Origin: Opitutia bacterium
GTDB lineage: Bacteria > Verrucomicrobiota > Verrucomicrobiia > Opitutales > Opitutaceae
NCBI GenBank assembly: GCA_947472765.1
Contig: CANJCM010000047.1
Coordinates: 1-37,426 of the forward strand
DNA length: 37,426 nt
Direction of reading: 5' to 3'
Within the stretch, counting starts at the first letter, position 1; every line of letters starts with the position of its first letter. The position numbers and the translations under genes were made by a program. Positions 1-8,007 of this stretch are shown one piece after another. The notes under the pieces are model-generated. The model did not search any database. It was not told where the DNA came from and saw nothing but the letters and a program-made list of their open reading frames with translations.

Positions 1-84
1 AGCGGCCACCGACGTCTCGTTCCTGATCATGGCATGCACCAGCTCTAGTCGCTGCTGCACCTTCGAATCTTTTTTCCACGGCAT
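1..84 (-). CDS. IS481-like transposase, N-terminal fragment cut by window edge
   Basis: Reading the minus strand from an ATG at 84, 28 codons run without a stop to the window edge. The peptide starts MPWKKDSKVQQRLELV and continues with HAMIRNETSVAA. This resembles the N-terminus of IS481-type integrases, which start MPWK and run into a helix-turn-helix that binds the element's ends. The rest of the gene, including the DDE catalytic core, would lie left of the window. Support comes from the upstream DNA (85-136), which carries repeated words as expected for an insertion-sequence end. Only 28 residues are visible, so the family call rests on motif memory, and whether the gene is intact cannot be judged. 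Confidence 0.6.
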   Translation of the reverse strand, partial: MPWKKDSKVQQRLELVHAMIRNETSVAA

Positions 85-136
85 GCGCTGACATCAAAAG
101 TGTCAGCGATGATATGGCGGTAAGTGTCAGCGATGA
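85..136 (-). mobile_element. Terminal region of an IS481-like insertion sequence
   Basis: Directly upstream of the transposase start, the 14-mer AGTGTCAGCGATGA occurs twice as a direct repeat (99-112 and 123-136). A related inverted word, CGCTGACA, lies at 87-94. Repeated short words just outside the transposase start suggest transposase-binding sites in a terminal inverted repeat. The outer boundary is probably near 136, because the sequence then changes to a chromosomal-type palindromic repeat. The matching right end and any target duplication are outside the window. Confidence 0.5.
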
Positions 137-146
137 GTGGCGGAGT

Positions 147-226
147 GCCCGAGCCACGCCCCTACAACGCATTCCCGACGGACGCGCCAATTACTCACCT
201 TGTAGGGGCGCGCCTCGTGCACGCCC
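147..226. repeat. Dispersed palindromic repeat, family A (copy 1)
   Basis: The word GTAGGGGCGCGCCTCGTG (202-219, continuing CACGCC) is preceded by an inverted partial match CCACGCCCCTAC at 155-164. Closely related inverted pairs occur at 7849-7915 and 36303-36365, so this is a dispersed intergenic family. This copy lies between an insertion-sequence end and the 3' end of the acyl-CoA synthetase gene (stop at 235-237). It could act as a bidirectional transcription barrier, but there is no T-tract. Confidence 0.65.
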
Positions 227-234
227 GCTCCGCC

Positions 235-2175
235 CTACCCGCCGTTTCGCCCCAACGCCGCGATCGCCTCGAGCGCCTGCGGATTGTCGACACTCGTCAG
301 GTCACCGGCCGGCTGTCCGAGCAACGCGCGCGCCATCGCCGCACGCAGGATTTTTCCACTCCGTGTTTTCAGCAGTGCTTCGACCACGTAGACGCGTTTC
401 GGTGCCAGCGGTTTGCCGAGCGGCTTCACGACCTGCGCCACCAGCTCGGCCTCGGTCGGCGCTGCCGCACCATTGAGAGGTTTCAGGACGACGAAGCACA
501 CCAGCGCCGTGCCCTTGATTTCGTCGGGCACACCAATGACCGCGGCTTCGCTGACCGCACGATGCAACGTCAAGGCATCCTCGACTTCCCCCGGCCCAAC
601 GCGTTTGCCCGCGACCTTGAAGGTGTCGTCGGTCCGTCCGAAGAGAAACCACTGTCCGTCCGCGTCGATCTGGGCCCAGTCGCCGTGATACCAAATCCCG
701 GAAAACCGGCTGAAGTAGGTTTCGAGGTAACGCGCGTCATCGTTGAGGAAACTCTTCGTCATCGACGGCGCCGGCTGCCGGCACACGAGATGGCCCATGG
801 TGCCCGTCGGGGCGGGTTGTCCGTCGTCGGTGTAGACCGCGACGTCCATGCCGAGACCGGGACCACCGAGCGAACACGCCTTGAGCGGCTCGAGCGGATA
901 CGGCTGGAGGTGACAGCCCACAATCTCCGTGCCGCCGGAAATGTTCATGACCGGACACCGGCGTCCGCCGACCTGCTCGAAATACCAGGTGTAGCTGGCC
1001 TCGTCCCACACTTCGCCGGTTGAGCCGAGCACGCGCAGCCGGGAAAGATCATAGGCCTGAGGCCCTTTGCCGTCGGTGGCACGGATGAGCGTCCGAATCA
1101 GCGTCGGAGAACAGCCGAGTGTCACCACGCCGAGTCGCGCGCAAATCTCCCAGATGCGATCGCTCGTCGGAAAATTAGGGGCGCCGTCGAAGAGCACGAT
1201 CGGCGTGCGAAACAGCAGGCAGCCGATGATTTCCCATGGCCCCATCATCCAGCCGATATCCGTGACCCAGAAGAACGGCTCGTCGGGCCGCGCATCGAAG
1301 GAGTGACGGATTTCCTTTCCCATTTGGGCCAGGCAGCCCGCGTGGGTGTGAACCGTGCCCTTCGGCCGGCCCGTGGTGCCGCTGGTATAAATGATCAGGC
1401 ACGGATCCTCGGCGGCGGTGCGCTCCGCGGGCTGAGGCGCGGCCGCGCTGCCGCCGCTGGCGAGAAACGCCTCCCAGTCGGCCGTATCCGTCCAGACGGT
1501 GCGCATCACCGAGTCGACCTTGGCGACCGCGGCGCGGGCGATGGCGCCAGTCTCCGCCGGCTTGCCGCGACGTCGCAGGGTGCCGCACGCGAAAAGGATT
1601 TTGGCCGAGCAGGAGTCGAGGCGTTCGCGCAGGGCATCCTCCCCGTAGCCGCAGAAGATCGGGACGAACTTCGCCCCGATCTTCATCGTCGCGAACAGCA
1701 CCACCACCGTCTGCACCTGCATCGGCGCATAGAGGCCCACGCTGTCGCCGCGTCCAATGCCGGCTCGCCGCAGCGCCGCGACACATCGATCCACCATGGC
1801 CGCCAGGTCGGCGAACGTGACCTGCTTCGTGTCCTCCGGACGGGCCGAATCCGCCTCGTAATAAAGCGCCACTTCGCCGCCGTGTCCGTCGCGCACGTGG
1901 CGGTCGACGCAGTTGTGCGTCACGTTGAGCTCGCCGTCGACAAACCAGCGCGTCCACGCAAAACCGCGACTGCTGTCGCGCACCTGCCGGTATGGCTGCG
2001 TCCACTCCAGTCCGAGATCGCGCTCCATTGCGCCCCAGAACCAGTCGATGTCCCGCACTGAAGCCGCGCGAAGTTCCGCGAGGGAGGCGCAACCGTGCTG
2101 CCGCATGAAGCGGGCGACGTTCGAGTCTTGAGTCCAGGGATGGTCGGCGGGGCGCCAGACAAACGGGGCGGTCAT
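235..2175 (-). CDS. AMP-forming acyl-CoA synthetase (acetyl/acetoacetyl-CoA synthetase type)
   Basis: A 646-residue member of the ANL adenylating superfamily. It should activate a short-chain or keto acid with ATP to an acyl-AMP and then transfer it to CoA in the cytoplasm. The N-terminal segment (about 30-95, with DIDWFW and THNCVD) resembles the acetyl-CoA-synthetase N-terminal domain. The adenylate-binding P-loop YTSGTTGRPKG is at about 263-273, and the C-terminal KTRSGKILR motif carries the catalytic lysine (about 608) that protein acetyltransferases often modify. The exact acid cannot be read; acetate, propionate and acetoacetate are candidates. The thiolase just upstream favours a ketoacid or acetyl-CoA role. 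I chose the ATG at 2175. An in-frame TTG at 2184 overlaps the thiolase stop and has GGAG five bases upstream, so it is a real alternative. Either way the two genes are probably translationally coupled. Confidence 0.88.
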   Translation of the reverse strand: MTAPFVWRPADHPWTQDSNVARFMRQHGCASLAELRAASVRDIDWFWGAMERDLGLEWTQPYRQVRDSSRGFAWTRWFVDGELNVTHNCVDRHVRDGHGGEVALYYEADSARPEDTKQVTFADLAAMVDRCVAALRRAGIGRGDSVGLYAPMQVQTVVVLFATMKIGAKFVPIFCGYGEDALRERLDSCSAKILFACGTLRRRGKPAETGAIARAAVAKVDSVMRTVWTDTADWEAFLASGGSAAAPQPAERTAAEDPCLIIYTSGTTGRPKGTVHTHAGCLAQMGKEIRHSFDARPDEPFFWVTDIGWMMGPWEIIGCLLFRTPIVLFDGAPNFPTSDRIWEICARLGVVTLGCSPTLIRTLIRATDGKGPQAYDLSRLRVLGSTGEVWDEASYTWYFEQVGGRRCPVMNISGGTEIVGCHLQPYPLEPLKACSLGGPGLGMDVAVYTDDGQPAPTGTMGHLVCRQPAPSMTKSFLNDDARYLETYFSRFSGIWYHGDWAQIDADGQWFLFGRTDDTFKVAGKRVGPGEVEDALTLHRAVSEAAVIGVPDEIKGTALVCFVVLKPLNGAAAPTEAELVAQVVKPLGKPLAPKRVYVVEALLKTRSGKILRAAMARALLGQPAGDLTSVDNPQALEAIAALGRNGG

Positions 2176-2180
2176 GAAAT

Positions 2181-3359
2181 TCAAATCAGCTCCACACAGG
2201 CCGCGAGCGCCTCGCCCCCGCCGATGCAGATCGTGGCCACGCCGCGTTTCAGTCCGCGCTCCCGCAGCGCTGCCAGCAGCGTGACGAGAATCCGGGCCCC
2301 ACTGCAGCCGATCGGGTGTCCGAGCGCGATCGCACCGCCGCGAATATTCACCTTCCCGGGCGACAGTTTCAGTTCCTGCATGAACGCGAGCGCCACGACC
2401 GCAAACGCCTCGTTAACCTCCCAGAGATCCACGTCCGCGGCCGACCAGCCGGCGCGCTCCAATGCTTTCCCGGCCGCCACAATGGGCGCGGTGGTGAACC
2501 ACAACGGCTCCTGCGCATGTCCGGCCATCGCCACAATCCGCGCCAGCGGCTTCAACCCGCGGGCCGACGCCGTCGCCCCCTGACAGAGCACGAGCGCCGC
2601 CGCGGCATCGTTGATGCTCGAGGCATTGGCGGCGGTGATTGTACCTTTGGGATCAAAGGCCGGCCGCAGCGTCGGCATCCGGTCGTAATTCACCTTCGCA
2701 GGTCCTTCATCGCGTTCCACGAATCGCACCCCGCCCTTGGCGTCGGTGATCTCGACCGGCGTGATTTCCGCGGCGAGCCGCCCGTCGGCCTGGGCCGCGT
2801 TCGCCCGCCGGAAACTTTCGGCGGCAAAGGCATCCTGTTGCGCCCGGGTGAAACCGTAACGCTGGGCGCACTGTTCGGCGCAGTTGCCCATGTGAATCTG
2901 GCCGTAGGGATCCCAGAGGCCGTCATGGATGATCGAATCGAGCATCGTCTGGTTGCCGAGCCGGAAGCCCTCGCGCCCCTTCGGCAGCAAATACGGCGCG
3001 GCGCTCATGTTCTCCATGCCACCGGCCACGACAAAGCCCGCGTCACCCAGCGACAGCGACTGGCCAGCCTGCCACACGGCCTGCAGGCCCGAACCACACA
3101 CCTTGTGAACCGTCACCGTGCGCACCGTCGGCGGCAGCCCGCCATAGATCGCCGCCTGGCGTGCGGGCGCCTGGCCGAGACCGGCCTGCAGGACATTGCC
3201 CATCAGGACATCCGTCACGTCCGACGGATCGATACGCGCTTGCGCCACCGCTCCGCGAATCGCCACAGCTCCGAGCCGGGGAGCCGGCACCCCCGCGAGG
3301 GCGCCTTGAAAGGCACCGATCGGGGTACGGGTGGCGGAGAGAATGACGACGTCGCGCAT
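2181..3359 (-). CDS. Acetyl-CoA C-acetyltransferase (thiolase)
   Basis: A 392-residue biosynthetic-type thiolase that condenses two acetyl-CoA to acetoacetyl-CoA, or runs in reverse. The nucleophilic cysteine is in VCGSG (C88). The C-terminal half has NEAF, the GHPIGCSGAR motif with H348, and C378 in CIGGG. These positions nearly match the classic Zoogloea enzyme (C89, H348, C378), and the full length fits the family. I placed the start at the ATG at 3359, giving MRDVVILSATRTPIG. The open frame extends to 3467, but that extension is arginine-rich and unlike the family. No clear Shine-Dalgarno precedes the ATG. The stop abuts the acyl-CoA synthetase, so the two probably form an operon for acetoacetate or short-chain acyl-CoA metabolism. 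AtoB and PhaA homologues cannot be told apart here. Confidence 0.93.
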   Translation of the reverse strand: MRDVVILSATRTPIGAFQGALAGVPAPRLGAVAIRGAVAQARIDPSDVTDVLMGNVLQAGLGQAPARQAAIYGGLPPTVRTVTVHKVCGSGLQAVWQAGQSLSLGDAGFVVAGGMENMSAAPYLLPKGREGFRLGNQTMLDSIIHDGLWDPYGQIHMGNCAEQCAQRYGFTRAQQDAFAAESFRRANAAQADGRLAAEITPVEITDAKGGVRFVERDEGPAKVNYDRMPTLRPAFDPKGTITAANASSINDAAAALVLCQGATASARGLKPLARIVAMAGHAQEPLWFTTAPIVAAGKALERAGWSAADVDLWEVNEAFAVVALAFMQELKLSPGKVNIRGGAIALGHPIGCSGARILVTLLAALRERGLKRGVATICIGGGEALAACVELI

Positions 3360-3744
3360 ACACCGCCGACGTAAGAGGATTTCCGCGGCAAAGCGCAGGA
3401 AAAAATCGCCGTGGCCCGCCGCTCCGCGGTCTACCTTCCCGACCCGGAGGCGTTTGTCATCTAACACCCGAATTACGAAATTGCCTTCGTAGCCCGCTGC
3501 GTGAGCAGCGGGACGGCTTTAGGCGAAACGATCAATGAGTCCCTGTCCTCACGGACAGGGCCACGCCAAACCGCTTAACTTCGGAATCCAGGTAATAATG
3601 ACAACAGCCGCGCCGCCATTTCTTGGGACGTCCTCAGCCGCCGGATCACGCACCCAAAACCGTTGGGCATGTCGCGCGTCACGGACACGCAATCGCATCG
3701 CTCCCGTCCCCAATCGAGAATCCAAAATCCAAAATCGAAAATCC
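3360..3744. repeat. Gene-free gap with two perfect hairpins and an AATCCAAAATC phrase repeat
   Basis: There is no convincing gene in this 385-base gap. It holds a perfect stem-loop at 3493-3512 (CCCGCTGC, loop GTGA, GCAGCGGG) and another at 3541-3560 (CCCTGTCC, loop TCAC, GGACAGGG). Both have 8-bp stems and 4-base loops, and the loops are complementary to each other. At 3711-3744, just past the glutaredoxin stop, lies a low-complexity phrase built from AATCCAAAATC units. The thiolase promoter must also lie here; I do not recognise convincing -35/-10 boxes. Confidence 0.6.
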
Positions 3745-4023
3745 TCAGCTGTCCTCGAGCTTGACGTTCCGGGCCTGCAGGAACGGCACGAGTTCCTCCG
3801 TGCCGAAGTCAGCAAGAATCTTTCCGTTCCAGTCGAGCGTCGGCGCCCGCGTCTGGCCGGACTTGCGCTTGAGCTCTTCAAACGCGGCGGCATCGCGGCT
3901 GACGTCGCGCAGCCGGTAGCTGACGCCGTGGCCATCGAGAAACTTCACCGCCTCCGTGCACCAGGGGCAGCCTTCTTTCGTGTAGAGGATGGGGAGGTTT
4001 TCGGCGGGAGTGGGATCGGCCAT
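3745..4023 (-). CDS. Glutaredoxin-family thiol-disulfide protein
   Basis: A 92-residue thioredoxin-fold protein with the active-site motif C19-P-W-C22 after the first beta strand (LYTKEGCPWC). A cis-proline-type segment RAPTL is at about 59-63, and a C-terminal FGTEEL helix resembles the usual glutathione-binding GGYxxL region. It would reduce protein disulfides or mixed disulfides in the cytoplasm. I preferred the ATG at 4023. A GTG at 4059 would add 12 residues with no family resemblance, and neither start has a clear ribosome-binding site. The gene ends in a phrase-like repeat and is divergent from the aldose epimerase 113 bases away. Nearby genes suggest no specific partner. Confidence 0.85.
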   Translation of the reverse strand: MADPTPAENLPILYTKEGCPWCTEAVKFLDGHGVSYRLRDVSRDAAAFEELKRKSGQTRAPTLDWNGKILADFGTEELVPFLQARNVKLEDS

Positions 4024-4136
4024 GGGAAAATGGTGCGGGCGCAACGGGCTTTGTTCCACGCCAAAGCAATCCCGGTGCGGCCACCCGATCGACCGCGACT
4101 CGCCTTCGTCCCGCCAGTCCTTTCACTGCGGGCTCC

Positions 4137-5195
4137 ATGATTCCGTTTGGCCTCACTTCGAGCGGCGAGCCCGCCCAGCTCTTCGTGCTCCAGGACCGCG
4201 ACGGCGCGGAGATCGCATTGACCGACTACGGGGCGACGCTCGTGCGCTGGCGGGCGCCGGATCGCCGTGGGCAACTCGACGATGTCGTGCTCGGGTTCAA
4301 CCGGGTCGAGGCCTATGCCGCGCATACCGCCTACTTCGGCGCCATCGTGGGTCGCTACGGCAATCGCATCGCCCACGGGCGTTTCACGCTCGATGGCCGG
4401 ACGCACGAGCTCGCCACCAACAACGCCCCCGCCGGCATTCCCTGCCATCTCCACGGCGGCCGCGCGGGCTTCGACCGGAAGATCTGGGCCAGCGAATTCC
4501 GCCCGCATCCCACGCAGCCCGCGGTCACGTTTCGACTGCGGAGCCCGGACGGCGACGAGGGTTATCCCGGCAATCTCGACGTCACCGTAACGTACACGCT
4601 GGTCGGAGCAGGCGAGTTGCAGATCGATTATCTCGCCCGCTCCGACCGTGCGACGCCGGTGAATCTCACGAACCACGTTTACTTCAACCTCGCCGGCGAG
4701 CAGACCGAAAGCATTCTCGGCCACCTCGTCACCCTGCAGGCGTCAACCTATCTGCCCGTGGACGCCGGCATGATTCCCACGGGTGAAGTCGCGCCGGTCG
4801 GGAACACGCCCTTCGACTTCCGCGCTCCCTGCCGCATCGGAGAGCGGATCGAGCATCCCAACGAACAGCTGCGGCTGGCCGCGGGCTACGACCACAACTT
4901 CATCCTCGATCCCCGAACGGATCCGCTCGCTCCCGCGGGGCTCGTGTTCGAACCGCAATCCGGCCGGCTGCTCGAGTTTCGCACCACCGAGCCGGGCGTG
5001 CAGTTCTACACCGGCAATTTCATCAACGGCTCCGAAGTGGGCAAAAGCGGACACGCGTACGGACGCCGCAGCGGTTTCTGTTTGGAGACGCAGCACTTTC
5101 CGGATTCGCCGAATCAACCCTCGTTCCCTTCGACCATTCTCCGGCCGGGGCAGACCTGGACCTCGCGCACCGTCTATCGGCTCAGCACGCGCTAG
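4137..5195 (+). CDS. galM: Aldose 1-epimerase (mutarotase)
   Basis: A 352-residue galactose-mutarotase-type protein that interconverts alpha and beta anomers of free aldoses. The expected residues are present: H106 in HLHGG, H180 in NHVYFNL and the catalytic glutamate E317 in ETQHFPDSPN. H106 and H180 are 74 residues apart, the same spacing as in the Lactococcus enzyme. Length is normal and there is no signal peptide, so it should be cytoplasmic. The ATG at 4137 has no Shine-Dalgarno. No galactose operon genes flank it, so substrate range and pathway are open; the window's other sugar genes are for acid sugars. Confidence 0.93.
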   Translation: MIPFGLTSSGEPAQLFVLQDRDGAEIALTDYGATLVRWRAPDRRGQLDDVVLGFNRVEAYAAHTAYFGAIVGRYGNRIAHGRFTLDGRTHELATNNAPAGIPCHLHGGRAGFDRKIWASEFRPHPTQPAVTFRLRSPDGDEGYPGNLDVTVTYTLVGAGELQIDYLARSDRATPVNLTNHVYFNLAGEQTESILGHLVTLQASTYLPVDAGMIPTGEVAPVGNTPFDFRAPCRIGERIEHPNEQLRLAAGYDHNFILDPRTDPLAPAGLVFEPQSGRLLEFRTTEPGVQFYTGNFINGSEVGKSGHAYGRRSGFCLETQHFPDSPNQPSFPSTILRPGQTWTSRTVYRLSTR

Positions 5196-5264
5196 ACGGT
5201 CGTCGCCGATCGGCGCTTCGGCTTGCCGTCACGGGCGCTTTCCTGACTACCTTCGCGCTCCTGC

Positions 5265-7550
5265 ATGTTTCCCCTGTTCTCCCTGTTTCGCGGCGTGGTC
5301 GGGCGCCGGCTGCGCTGGGCGCTTGGATCTTACGGCATCGTTTTCGCACTCTGCGCCGGTGAAACCCTTCTGAGCGGCTGCCGCCGGCCCGCGAACACGG
5401 CCCCAGTGACGGCGACGGCGGCGGCCGCACCTGGACGGAAGACCGAGCCGGCCGCGGCGAAGTCCGCCGACTGTCGCGCCTGCCACCAAGCCGCCTATGA
5501 CGCGTGGGCCGGATCACATCACGCCCACGCCCATCGCCCGGTGGATGCCACCACCGATGCGGTGGCATTCAAATCGCGCGAGATGAAAGTCGAAGCCGTG
5601 GACTACACCGTCGGCTGGAAGGAAGGGCACGCGGAGTTCAGCGAACGGCGCGACCCGGCGGCCCCGGTGAATGCGAGCGTTGAGTTTGTGCTCGGACACA
5701 CCCCGCTGCGGCAGTTCGTCGTTCCGGTCGGGGGCGGGCGTTATCAGATGACCGAACTCGCCTTCGATCCGGCGAAGGAGGAATGGTTCAACGTCTTCGG
5801 CTACGAGCAGCGGCAGCCGGGCGAATGGGGCCACTGGCAGGGTCGCGGCATGAACTGGAACTCGATGTGCGCCCACTGCCACCTCACCCAGTTCACCAAG
5901 AACTATCAGCCGTCGACCGACACCTACGCCTCGACCTGGAGTGAACACGGCGTCGGCTGCGCCCAGTGCCACGACCTCCCGGCGAATCATGCCCAGCCGG
6001 GAAAAGTGCGGACCGCCCTCACCGGCACGGAACTGGCGCAGACCCGCCAGCGGGCGCAGGAGACCTGTGCGCCGTGCCATGCGCGCAATGAACTGCTCAC
6101 CGGCAACGTGCGGCCGGGCGTCCCCTACCCGGATCATTATCGCCTGACTCTGCCCACTGAGCCCGGCGTGTTTTACGCCGACGGCCAGATGCGCGATGAG
6201 GACTTCAATACGACTTCGCTCCTGCTCAGCCGGATGGGCGGCAAGGCCCATGTCACCTGCCTCGATTGCCACGAGCCCCACAGCGGCCGGCCGCGGTTGC
6301 CGGTCGAGAACAACGCTCTGTGCCTCCAATGCCATGGCAGCACCTCAGTCCGCGCGGACGCGCCGCGAATTGATCCCACCGCTCATTCGCACCACGCGGC
6401 CGACAGCACGGGCAATCGCTGCGTTTCGTGCCACATGCCGACGACGACCTTCATGCAGCGGGATCCGCGGCACGACCATGGTTTCACGAAGCCTGATCCG
6501 CTGCTGACGAAGGAGCTCTCGATTCCCAATGCGTGCAGCCGCTGCCACACCGATCGCGACGTCGACTGGGCAGTGGCCGCGGCGGATCGCTGGTACGGCG
6601 CGAAGCTGGACTCGCGCCAGCGGGAACGGGCCCGGGCGGTCGCGGCGGCCCAGACACTAGCACCGGAAGCGGGACCGCGGTTGTTGAAATTATTGGAGAC
6701 GGAAGACGTGCCGGCGTGGCGCGCTTCCTTGTTGCTGCTGACCCGGCCGTACGCCGCCCAGTCACCCGCGGTCGTCGTCGCCGCGCGGCAGGCCCTCGCC
6801 CACTCGGACCCGCTCGTGCGCTCCGCCGCGGTGCAGGTGCTGGGCGGCCTCAACGAGCAGCGCGAACAGGTGCGGCCACTGCTGCGGGATGCCACGCGTC
6901 TCGTGCGACTCGACGCGGCCTGGGCCCTGTCCGATCAGCTCCCTCCCGACTCGAACGAGCGCCGCGAGTTGGACACATATCTCGCAGTGATGGCGGATCA
7001 ACCAGCGGGCCAGTTGCGGATCGCACAGGATTTCTTCAATCGCGGCCGGCTCACGGAAGCCGAGGCGAGCCTGCGGCTTGCGGCCACCTGGGATCCGAAT
7101 GCGGCCGGAATTTTTTCGACGTTGGGGACCGTGCTGAATGCCGCAGGTCGCGACGAGGACTCGGCGGCGGCGTTCTGGCGGGCAGCCCAAAAGGATCCCA
7201 CGGATGCCGGCGCGGCGTTCAGCGCGGGCCTGGCCTTTGCCGCGGCCGGCAAGCTGCCGGACTCCGAACTCGCATTGCGGGAGGCGACCCGGCGGGATCC
7301 GCGTCACGACCGGGCGTGGTACAACCTCGGACTGATCTTCGCGCAGACCGGCCGGCCGGCCGAGGCGATTCGCGCCTTGGAAACGGCGGAAACGAGTGCG
7401 CCCGCGGTGGCCGACTATCCCTATGCGAGGGCGACGATTCTACTCAACCGCGGCGATCGCGCCGGCGGCACGGCGGCCGTACGACGCACGCTGGAAATTG
7501 ATCCCGCCCACGCGGAAGCCACCGCGTTACTGAGGCGGCTCGGGAATTAG
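5265..7550 (+). CDS. Octahaem c-type cytochrome lipoprotein with HEAT/TPR-like repeats
   Basis: A 761-residue exported multihaem protein. Residues 1-39 hold a hydrophobic segment and a lipobox-like LLSGC with C39, suggesting lipid anchoring. Eight CXXCH haem-binding motifs follow, with the first cysteine at C70, C202, C232, C268, C332, C353, C386 and C424, and many extra histidines that could be distal ligands. Residues about 450-570 look HEAT-like (LVRSAAVQVLGGL, LVRLDAAWALSDQL). Residues about 585-760 form TPR-like repeats (AGIFSTLGTVLNAAGRDEDS, AWYNLGLIFAQTGRPAEA). Similar cytochrome-c554-type plus TPR proteins exist in Planctomycetes and Verrucomicrobia, mostly unassigned. It likely passes electrons in the periplasm, with the repeats binding a partner. 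No enzyme subunit is adjacent, so the reaction is unknown. There is no Shine-Dalgarno before the ATG. Confidence 0.85.
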   Translation: MFPLFSLFRGVVGRRLRWALGSYGIVFALCAGETLLSGCRRPANTAPVTATAAAAPGRKTEPAAAKSADCRACHQAAYDAWAGSHHAHAHRPVDATTDAVAFKSREMKVEAVDYTVGWKEGHAEFSERRDPAAPVNASVEFVLGHTPLRQFVVPVGGGRYQMTELAFDPAKEEWFNVFGYEQRQPGEWGHWQGRGMNWNSMCAHCHLTQFTKNYQPSTDTYASTWSEHGVGCAQCHDLPANHAQPGKVRTALTGTELAQTRQRAQETCAPCHARNELLTGNVRPGVPYPDHYRLTLPTEPGVFYADGQMRDEDFNTTSLLLSRMGGKAHVTCLDCHEPHSGRPRLPVENNALCLQCHGSTSVRADAPRIDPTAHSHHAADSTGNRCVSCHMPTTTFMQRDPRHDHGFTKPDPLLTKELSIPNACSRCHTDRDVDWAVAAADRWYGAKLDSRQRERARAVAAAQTLAPEAGPRLLKLLETEDVPAWRASLLLLTRPYAAQSPAVVVAARQALAHSDPLVRSAAVQVLGGLNEQREQVRPLLRDATRLVRLDAAWALSDQLPPDSNERRELDTYLAVMADQPAGQLRIAQDFFNRGRLTEAEASLRLAATWDPNAAGIFSTLGTVLNAAGRDEDSAAAFWRAAQKDPTDAGAAFSAGLAFAAAGKLPDSELALREATRRDPRHDRAWYNLGLIFAQTGRPAEAIRALETAETSAPAVADYPYARATILLNRGDRAGGTAAVRRTLEIDPAHAEATALLRRLGN

Positions 7551-7595
7551 GGCGAGGCGGAGCAGCCACACACCCCGGCGCTCGCCCACCTCTCT

Positions 7596-7769
7596 CGAGC
7601 CGGAACGATGCAGTGGAACGAAATCGGCGGGTGTGGGCACCCGCCCTCCATGGTAGGCGGATCGTGTTCAGACTTCCGTTCGCTCTCCTCTCAAAGAGCA
7701 GTCCATGGAGGGACGGTGCCCCCACCGTCCACGGATGCATTACGACGGACCGAACGTTCACCGAACTAT
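7596..7769 (+). repeat. Three-hairpin composite repeat, family B (copy 1)
   Basis: A perfect hairpin at 7626-7645 (GGCGGGTG, TGGG, CACCCGCC) is followed by CCCTCCATGG (7644-7653), a 49-base loop, the inverted arm CCATGGAGGG (7703-7712) and a second perfect hairpin at 7711-7730 (GGACGGTG, CCCC, CACCGTCC). The long stem and the two side hairpins could fold as a cruciform or three-stem structure. The whole unit, loop included, is closely repeated in inverted orientation at 18013-18185. Decayed copies are at 31757-31940 and 36197-36295. Function is unknown. Confidence 0.85.
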
Positions 7770-7980
7770 GTAGGGCTGGCGCTCGTCGCCAGGCCTCAGC
7801 TTCCATTCTAGAGCAGATTAAGTTGAAGTGCAGCCGATCAGACATTGCGGGCGCGCACGAGGCGCGCCCCTACATCGATTGTCATTTCGTGTAGGGGCGT
7901 GCCTCGTGCACGCCCAAATATGGCTCCGGTATTCCTTAACCCGCTCTAGAAAAGGCCCGGCGGCGAGCGCCGGCCCTACA
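7770..7980. repeat. Nested inverted-repeat element containing family A (copy 2)
   Basis: Three nested inverted pairs share one centre. The outer arms are TGTAGGGCTGGCGCTCGTCG (7770-7789) and its near-complement at 7961-7980. The middle arms are TCTAGAGCAGATTAAG (7807-7822) and its near-complement at 7935-7950. The inner arms are the 26-base family A word at 7849-7874 and 7890-7915, with 24 of 26 positions complementary. This looks like a small non-autonomous palindromic element, or several inserted into each other. Confidence 0.8.
7950..7977 (-). terminator. Possible intrinsic terminator of the giant PATR gene
   Basis: On the minus strand, about 30 bases past the giant gene's stop, the sequence GGCCGGCG, CTCG, CCGCCGGGCC forms an approximately 8-bp GC-rich stem with one bulge. 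It is followed at once by TTTTCT. Stem plus T-run fits a rho-independent terminator. The stem is also the outer arm of the nested repeat at 7770-7980, so the repeat may have been kept because it terminates transcription. Confidence 0.5.
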
Positions 7981-8007
7981 GCCGTCGAGAAGAGACCCGG
8001 CCGTTCT

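Larger units (their letters stand above)
7551..8007. other. Gene-free gap filled by two palindromic elements
   Basis: This 457-base gap separates two convergent genes. The left part (7596-7769) is a copy of the three-hairpin element called family B here. The right part (7770-7980) is a set of nested inverted repeats. Several open frames cross it, but none keeps its frame between repeat copies, so I annotate no gene. Confidence 0.7.

Noticed and set aside
124-1023. Plus-strand frame of 299 codons
   Set aside because: It is mostly antisense to the acyl-CoA synthetase, which has clear motifs; its first part is repeat sequence.
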